Below are positions 6,100 to 9,520 of a stretch of 9,520 nucleotides of DNA, piece by piece. The notes beneath the pieces were generated by a model. That model did not search any database. It worked only from the letters and a program-made list of their open reading frames with translations, and was not told the DNA's origin. The stretch spans positions 1 through 9,520 of the forward strand of contig DAOUUD010000054.1 in NCBI GenBank assembly GCA_030668345.1. The letters run 5' to 3'. Both the position numbers and the translations under genes were made by a program. Source of the DNA: Candidatus Cloacimonadota bacterium (GTDB lineage Bacteria > Cloacimonadota > Cloacimonadia > Cloacimonadales > TCS61). Position 1 is the first letter of the stretch. Every line of letters begins with the position of its first letter.

Positions 6100-7788
6100 T
6101 CAATTAATGAATATCCAATGCAGATTTATATTAAACCGTAGTCCTGAAAGCTGTTCCGAAACAGGATAAGCAAACAGGCGATCAATATTCAACAAATTCA
6201 CTGCATCTATTTTTATCTCGAAGCGCTTTGTAACCTGAAAAGCCAGCCAGGCATCGAGATTACTAAATTTATCTCTGAAAATACAATCAGCATTATCGCA
6301 GGTATAACTGTATTCTGATGTGTAAACATGTTCTATCCCGAGCTTGATGGCATTGTTATATTCCAGGTTTAGAATAAATTCCAATAAAGTTTGACTTTGC
6401 AGGGTTGGAAGATATTCAAACTCGGTATCACGGAAAAGAGTCCAGTTTTTCATTTTTAACTGCAATCTATTATAATGAAGATCAGCATAGCTGGTAGTTT
6501 CTGCAAAATATGTATTTTCTTCGTTCAGGTTTTCTTTTCCAGCAATAGCTTTTATTTTTAAGAAAGCAAGATCAAATACAAGTCCCGTTCCGGTTCGCTC
6601 TTCAGGTTGGAAGAAGAAAATGTTTTCAGATTTTAAAATAGAATAATCCACAACTACATTAATGCCCTGCAGCACTGTGTATTCCAATTCAGAAGCAAAT
6701 AAATGATTTTCTTCATCCTGGTAGTAACCACTATTTCCAAAATTGAAGAGAGCGATTTGAGAGTGATGATCCAGCGTTAGCAGGTGGAAATCAGTATTAT
6801 CAGTATTGTTCATGAAATATTCATAACAAGCTTGAATATAGTGTGTTCCCCATTCCAACTTTTTAGAGAGTATAAATTCAGAAATTTTCCTATTCAATGT
6901 ATCGGTTTCTAGGTTTTCATATTTCATACCGAAATTAATATACTTATTTTCAAATAGAATTGCCGTATCTGATATTTCATCCTTTATCCTTTTACTTTCC
7001 GGTAATTCGGGAGCATTTGCCAGTTTGTTCGTGCTGATCTTCTGGTCGATCGTTGTATGATATAAATGTATCTTACCCCAATTGTGGCTGCTGAACAGAT
7101 GCAGATTGAAATTGCGTGATTTTTCATTTACACCCAGCCATTGCCCTTCCTGTCCCAGGTAATCAATTTTCAAATTTATGTTCTTCAAACCTAAGATTTT
7201 TCCCTTTGTGAAAGAAACAAAAGCATGATTCATATCGTCTTCACCCAGGCACAGGAAAGATTCCGTAACCGCTACAGGAAGATCATAGTCACTTTCCGTA
7301 AATATTGTAAAACCACGTTTATATTCCGTATTGAAAAAGGGATTATAATTCTGCAGGATGTGCAGGTTGGAAATTTTGAAAGGAATTACTGTAAATCCGT
7401 TTTTGATAAATCGAATACCGGGATCGAACGGTGTTTTCAAGTGAAAATTCTCATTATATAATATAAAAGGGAATTGCAGCTTTTCCTTATTATTTTTTAC
7501 ATCTTCCAGGTATTGGTCCAAACTCTGTTTCAGCTCTTTCAAACTTATTCTCATTGTATCAGGAATTTCTTCGACAGGAATGTAAATGCTATCTGCTGAT
7601 ACTTCGATGACAGTCAATGAATCTGCTGGTATTTCCAGACTATCTTTTACAGGTTGTGAAATTTCCAGTGAATCGATCACTGTCTCGGATTCTATAATTT
7701 CATTTTGTGCCTGGCAGATAACCGGTAGCATGATAAATAAAACAAGGTAAATAATTAATACGATTTTCACTTCTTTTTTTGTTATCAT
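6100..7788 (-). CDS. Putative outer-membrane beta-barrel protein, TonB-receptor-like
   Basis: A 562-residue protein with a signal peptide (about residues 1-27, basic MITKKEVK then a hydrophobic run, likely cut after CQA). Residues 39-70 carry four D-S-L/I repeats: DSLEI 39, DSLEI 49, DSLTV 56 and DSIYI 66. They look disordered and periplasmic. From about 105 on, alternating polar and hydrophobic strands with aromatic girdles fit a beta-barrel. The C-terminus (DAVNLLN 528-534 to LHWIF 556-560) resembles the last strands of TonB-dependent receptors. No plug domain or TonB box is evident, so this may be a porin-like relative. C497 and C502 could form a disulphide in a surface loop. ATG 7786-7788 is preferred: it overlaps the epimerase TGA as ATGA and has AAGGG six bases upstream at 7795-7799. 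A TTG at 7792-7794 is the alternative. The substrate is unknown. Confidence 0.75.
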   Translation of the reverse strand: MITKKEVKIVLIIYLVLFIMLPVICQAQNEIIESETVIDSLEISQPVKDSLEIPADSLTVIEVSADSIYIPVEEIPDTMRISLKELKQSLDQYLEDVKNNKEKLQFPFILYNENFHLKTPFDPGIRFIKNGFTVIPFKISNLHILQNYNPFFNTEYKRGFTIFTESDYDLPVAVTESFLCLGEDDMNHAFVSFTKGKILGLKNINLKIDYLGQEGQWLGVNEKSRNFNLHLFSSHNWGKIHLYHTTIDQKISTNKLANAPELPESKRIKDEISDTAILFENKYINFGMKYENLETDTLNRKISEFILSKKLEWGTHYIQACYEYFMNNTDNTDFHLLTLDHHSQIALFNFGNSGYYQDEENHLFASELEYTVLQGINVVVDYSILKSENIFFFQPEERTGTGLVFDLAFLKIKAIAGKENLNEENTYFAETTSYADLHYNRLQLKMKNWTLFRDTEFEYLPTLQSQTLLEFILNLEYNNAIKLGIEHVYTSEYSYTCDNADCIFRDKFSNLDAWLAFQVTKRFEIKIDAVNLLNIDRLFAYPVSEQLSGLRFNINLHWIFIN

Positions 7789-8759
7789 ATCCAACCCTTT
7801 TCTTTATACCATTGGTAAGTTGTTTTTAGTTTATCCAGCATATTTCCGGAAGTTTCAAAGTTCAATATCTTTTTTGCCTTATCTCCGCTGACTATCCAAT
7901 TGTCTTGCTTAAATTCTTTAATTTTTTCTCTGTTAACAATAGGCGGACGATGCGAAAAAACTGTTAGCATTTCAGAAACCACAGCAATGGAGTATAGCAG
8001 GAACTGAGGGATGTGTAAATGTAAAGCCCGGGTATTCATTACACTTTCAATATAGTGAACGAGCTGCTGTATTGAAAGCGTATCTGTTCCTCTGGCAAAA
8101 AAAGTTTCATTATATGCTTTTTCATTATTAATCGTTTTAGATATCATCTCTATAAGATCATCAACGAAGATGAAATTGTAATATTTCTTTCGGAAACCGA
8201 TGAACATTGCCAGATGTTTTTTTATTAATCTGAAATATTGTAGAAAATCCTTATCACCGGGACCAAAAACAGATACCGGGCGAATAATAGTCCAGGGTTT
8301 TTCTGCTTTTTCGTTGATCAGGTTCTCTGCCAGGAGTTTGCTTCTTCCGTACATGGTTACAGGGTGGCATTCGTCAGATTCCAGCTTAGGCGTGCTTTTG
8401 TCCGCTGCCGGTCCTGCCGCAGCCTGACTGCTTATAAAAATGAATTGCTTCAATGAAGTAGTTTGATTGTAAATTTCTATCAGTTTTTCTGTAAGGTCAA
8501 TATTGATTTTCTTGAATTGCTGCCAGTTTTTTGCCCGGGTTAAAGCTGCAGTATGAATTAGAACATCTTGTCCACGCAATAGTTTCATAATTACTACGGT
8601 ATTATTATAATCTATGTATTTTATTTCGATATTCTCAGGTAGTAAACTTACATTGGAACCGTGTCTCACCAGGCATGTAACTTTATAATTCTCTTTTAAC
8701 TTATTAGCCAGTGCACTGCCCACAAAACCATTTGATCCCGTTATTATCATTTTTTGCAT
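7785..8759 (-). CDS. NAD-dependent epimerase/dehydratase, extended SDR family
   Basis: About 324 residues, the usual length for extended short-chain dehydrogenases acting on nucleotide sugars or related substrates. Numbered from ATG 8757-8759, the Rossmann motif TGSNGFVG is at 7-14. The segment IFISSQAA around 107-114 includes the catalytic Ser region, and the active-site YGRSK is at 137-141 (Tyr137, Lys141). RPVSVFGPGD (160-169) is the typical substrate-side strand. Cofactor binding and catalysis are therefore intact; the substrate cannot be told from sequence. This start gives the normal short N-terminus before the Rossmann fold. An in-frame ATG at 8781-8783 would add eight residues, and neither has a strong Shine-Dalgarno site. 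It is the first gene of the envelope operon, and its stop overlaps the start of the barrel gene. A sugar or lipid modification of the envelope is plausible but inferred. Confidence 0.88.
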   Translation of the reverse strand: MQKMIITGSNGFVGSALANKLKENYKVTCLVRHGSNVSLLPENIEIKYIDYNNTVVIMKLLRGQDVLIHTAALTRAKNWQQFKKINIDLTEKLIEIYNQTTSLKQFIFISSQAAAGPAADKSTPKLESDECHPVTMYGRSKLLAENLINEKAEKPWTIIRPVSVFGPGDKDFLQYFRLIKKHLAMFIGFRKKYYNFIFVDDLIEMISKTINNEKAYNETFFARGTDTLSIQQLVHYIESVMNTRALHLHIPQFLLYSIAVVSEMLTVFSHRPPIVNREKIKEFKQDNWIVSGDKAKKILNFETSGNMLDKLKTTYQWYKEKGWI

Positions 8760-8836
8760 AGAAGTAACTTCAGAGAAACACATAAAATGGTCAAATATTT
8801 TGTGAAATTATGGAATTATTCTTAATCGAGTATCAC

Positions 8837-8850
8837 AATTAATATTAATT
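8837..8850. promoter_or_regulatory. 14-bp perfect palindrome in the divergent adk/epimerase gap
   Basis: AATTAATATTAATT is its own reverse complement. It is flanked by TTAATCG at 8822-8828 and again at 8849-8855. It lies between two divergent transcription units, a common place for an operator. AT-rich DNA makes such palindromes by chance, so a regulatory role is only a possibility. Confidence 0.3.
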
Positions 8851-8888
8851 AATCGTTACTATTTAAATGCAATGAGTAATGTTAAAAC

Positions 8889-8916
8889 TTGACGACAAAC
8901 TGTGAAATAATAATTT
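8889..8916 (+). promoter_or_regulatory. Candidate promoter upstream of adk
   Basis: TTGACG at 8889-8894 (five of six to TTGACA) is followed after 16 bases by TAATTT at 8911-8916. TAATTTTC there is also close to the TAnnTTTG -7 motif described for Bacteroidetes, 19 bases after the TTG. Either reading places the start of transcription shortly before the gene. Confidence 0.3.
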
Positions 8917-8961
8917 TCGCCGTATTGAAATAGTGATTGAGGTTCGATGTTGGTGAATAAA

Positions 8962-9520
8962 ATGAATATTATTCTTATCGGGATTCAAGGGAGTGGTAAA
9001 GGAACTCAGGCAAAATTACTTAATGAAAAATATGGATGGGAACATATTACCACCGGTGATCTTTTCCGAAGAAATATAGAAGCTGCTACCGAACTGGGAT
9101 TAGCGGCTAAAAAGTTCATAGATAAAGGTGAACTTGTTCCCGATAAATATGTATTTTTAATTGTAAAGGATGCATTGGATAAAGCTGTAGATGGTTTTAT
9201 ATTGGACGGCTTTCCCAGAAATATGGAACAGGTTCGTTTTCTACAGGAGAATTTTAGTATTCAACGGGTTGTGTTACTCGAACTACCCGATAACAAAGCT
9301 GTGGAAAGATTGATAGCTCGGCGAAACTGTGCTGTATGTAAAAGAGATTATAATATACTTTTTAAAAAACCGCAGCGAGAGGGAATTTGTGATGTTTGTG
9401 GTGGTGCATTGGTGATAAGAGATGATGATACCGAAGAGGCTATCAGAAAAAGGATAGAAAAATTCCATAATGAAACAAATCGGGTTATTGAATATTATGC
9501 AGAAAAGGGGCTTTTAAGCA
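8962..9520 (+). CDS. adk: Adenylate kinase, zinc-lid type (3' end missing)
   Basis: Adenylate kinase converts ATP and AMP to two ADP in the cytoplasm. The first 186 residues are visible before the window ends; the family is about 215-220 long, so roughly 30 are missing. P-loop GIQGSGKGTQ is at 7-16, the AMP-site ITTGDLFR at 29-36 and LDGFPR at 81-86, with Gln90. The LID holds a four-cysteine zinc site: C123 and C126 (CAVC), then C143 and C146 (CDVC). IRDDD is at 152-156. Ile8 and Gln9 replace the two prolines usual in GPPGAGKGT, a mild variation that leaves the P-loop pattern intact. The start gives the standard MNIILIG N-terminus, with GGTG six bases upstream. An in-frame ATG at 8947 with GAGG four bases upstream would add five residues. 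The gene is divergent from the epimerase operon. Confidence 0.93.
   Translation, partial: MNIILIGIQGSGKGTQAKLLNEKYGWEHITTGDLFRRNIEAATELGLAAKKFIDKGELVPDKYVFLIVKDALDKAVDGFILDGFPRNMEQVRFLQENFSIQRVVLLELPDNKAVERLIARRNCAVCKRDYNILFKKPQREGICDVCGGALVIRDDDTEEAIRKRIEKFHNETNRVIEYYAEKGLLS

Noticed and set aside
9283..9468. 61-codon minus-strand frame opposite adk
   Set aside because: The plus strand here encodes the unmistakable LID region of adenylate kinase.

Overview
The window is AT-rich bacterial DNA with short intergenic gaps and good Shine-Dalgarno sites. It looks like a member of the Fibrobacteres-Chlorobi-Bacteroidetes superphylum, most plausibly a Cloacimonadota/Marinimicrobia-like lineage. The main clue is a secreted right-handed beta-helix protein ending in an NFPNPFNP-type C-terminal sorting domain. 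Supporting clues are a long nucleoside kinase with a ThrRS-like N-terminal part, a zinc-lid adenylate kinase and a TonB-receptor-like outer-membrane barrel. The lineage is an inference; there is no rRNA or other phylogenetic marker here.

Left part (1-2040, minus strand): the 5' end of a small exported protein runs off the left edge. Upstream of it lies a complete 577-residue beta-helix surface protein. The 122 bases between them hold four copies of a 12-base motif that form competing hairpins. A 7-base tandem repeat lies inside the beta-helix gene, exactly at the linker before the sorting domain.

Middle part (2221-5441): a two-helix small membrane protein and a YitT/DUF2179-family membrane protein lie on the minus strand. 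Between them is a 99-bp element made of two hairpins in inverted orientation, of the REP-pair or MITE type. The yitT-like gene is divergent from a uridine-kinase-like nucleoside kinase on the plus strand. Candidate promoters for the two genes lie next to each other at 3728-3766. The kinase probably starts at a TTG codon.

Right part (5481-9520): a compact minus-strand operon runs from an extended-SDR NAD-dependent epimerase, through an outer-membrane beta-barrel protein (ATGA overlap), to a six-helix membrane protein with an acidic tail (16-base gap). It suggests a cell-envelope role, but I cannot name the pathway. Divergent from it, on the plus strand, is the start of adk (adenylate kinase), cut off by the right edge.

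I found no rRNA, tRNA, CRISPR array, transposase, toxin-antitoxin pair or defence system. The unexplained signals are the repeats (201-293, 569-610, 2580-2678) and the uncharacterised envelope operon. Nothing else looks like a clearly new system.
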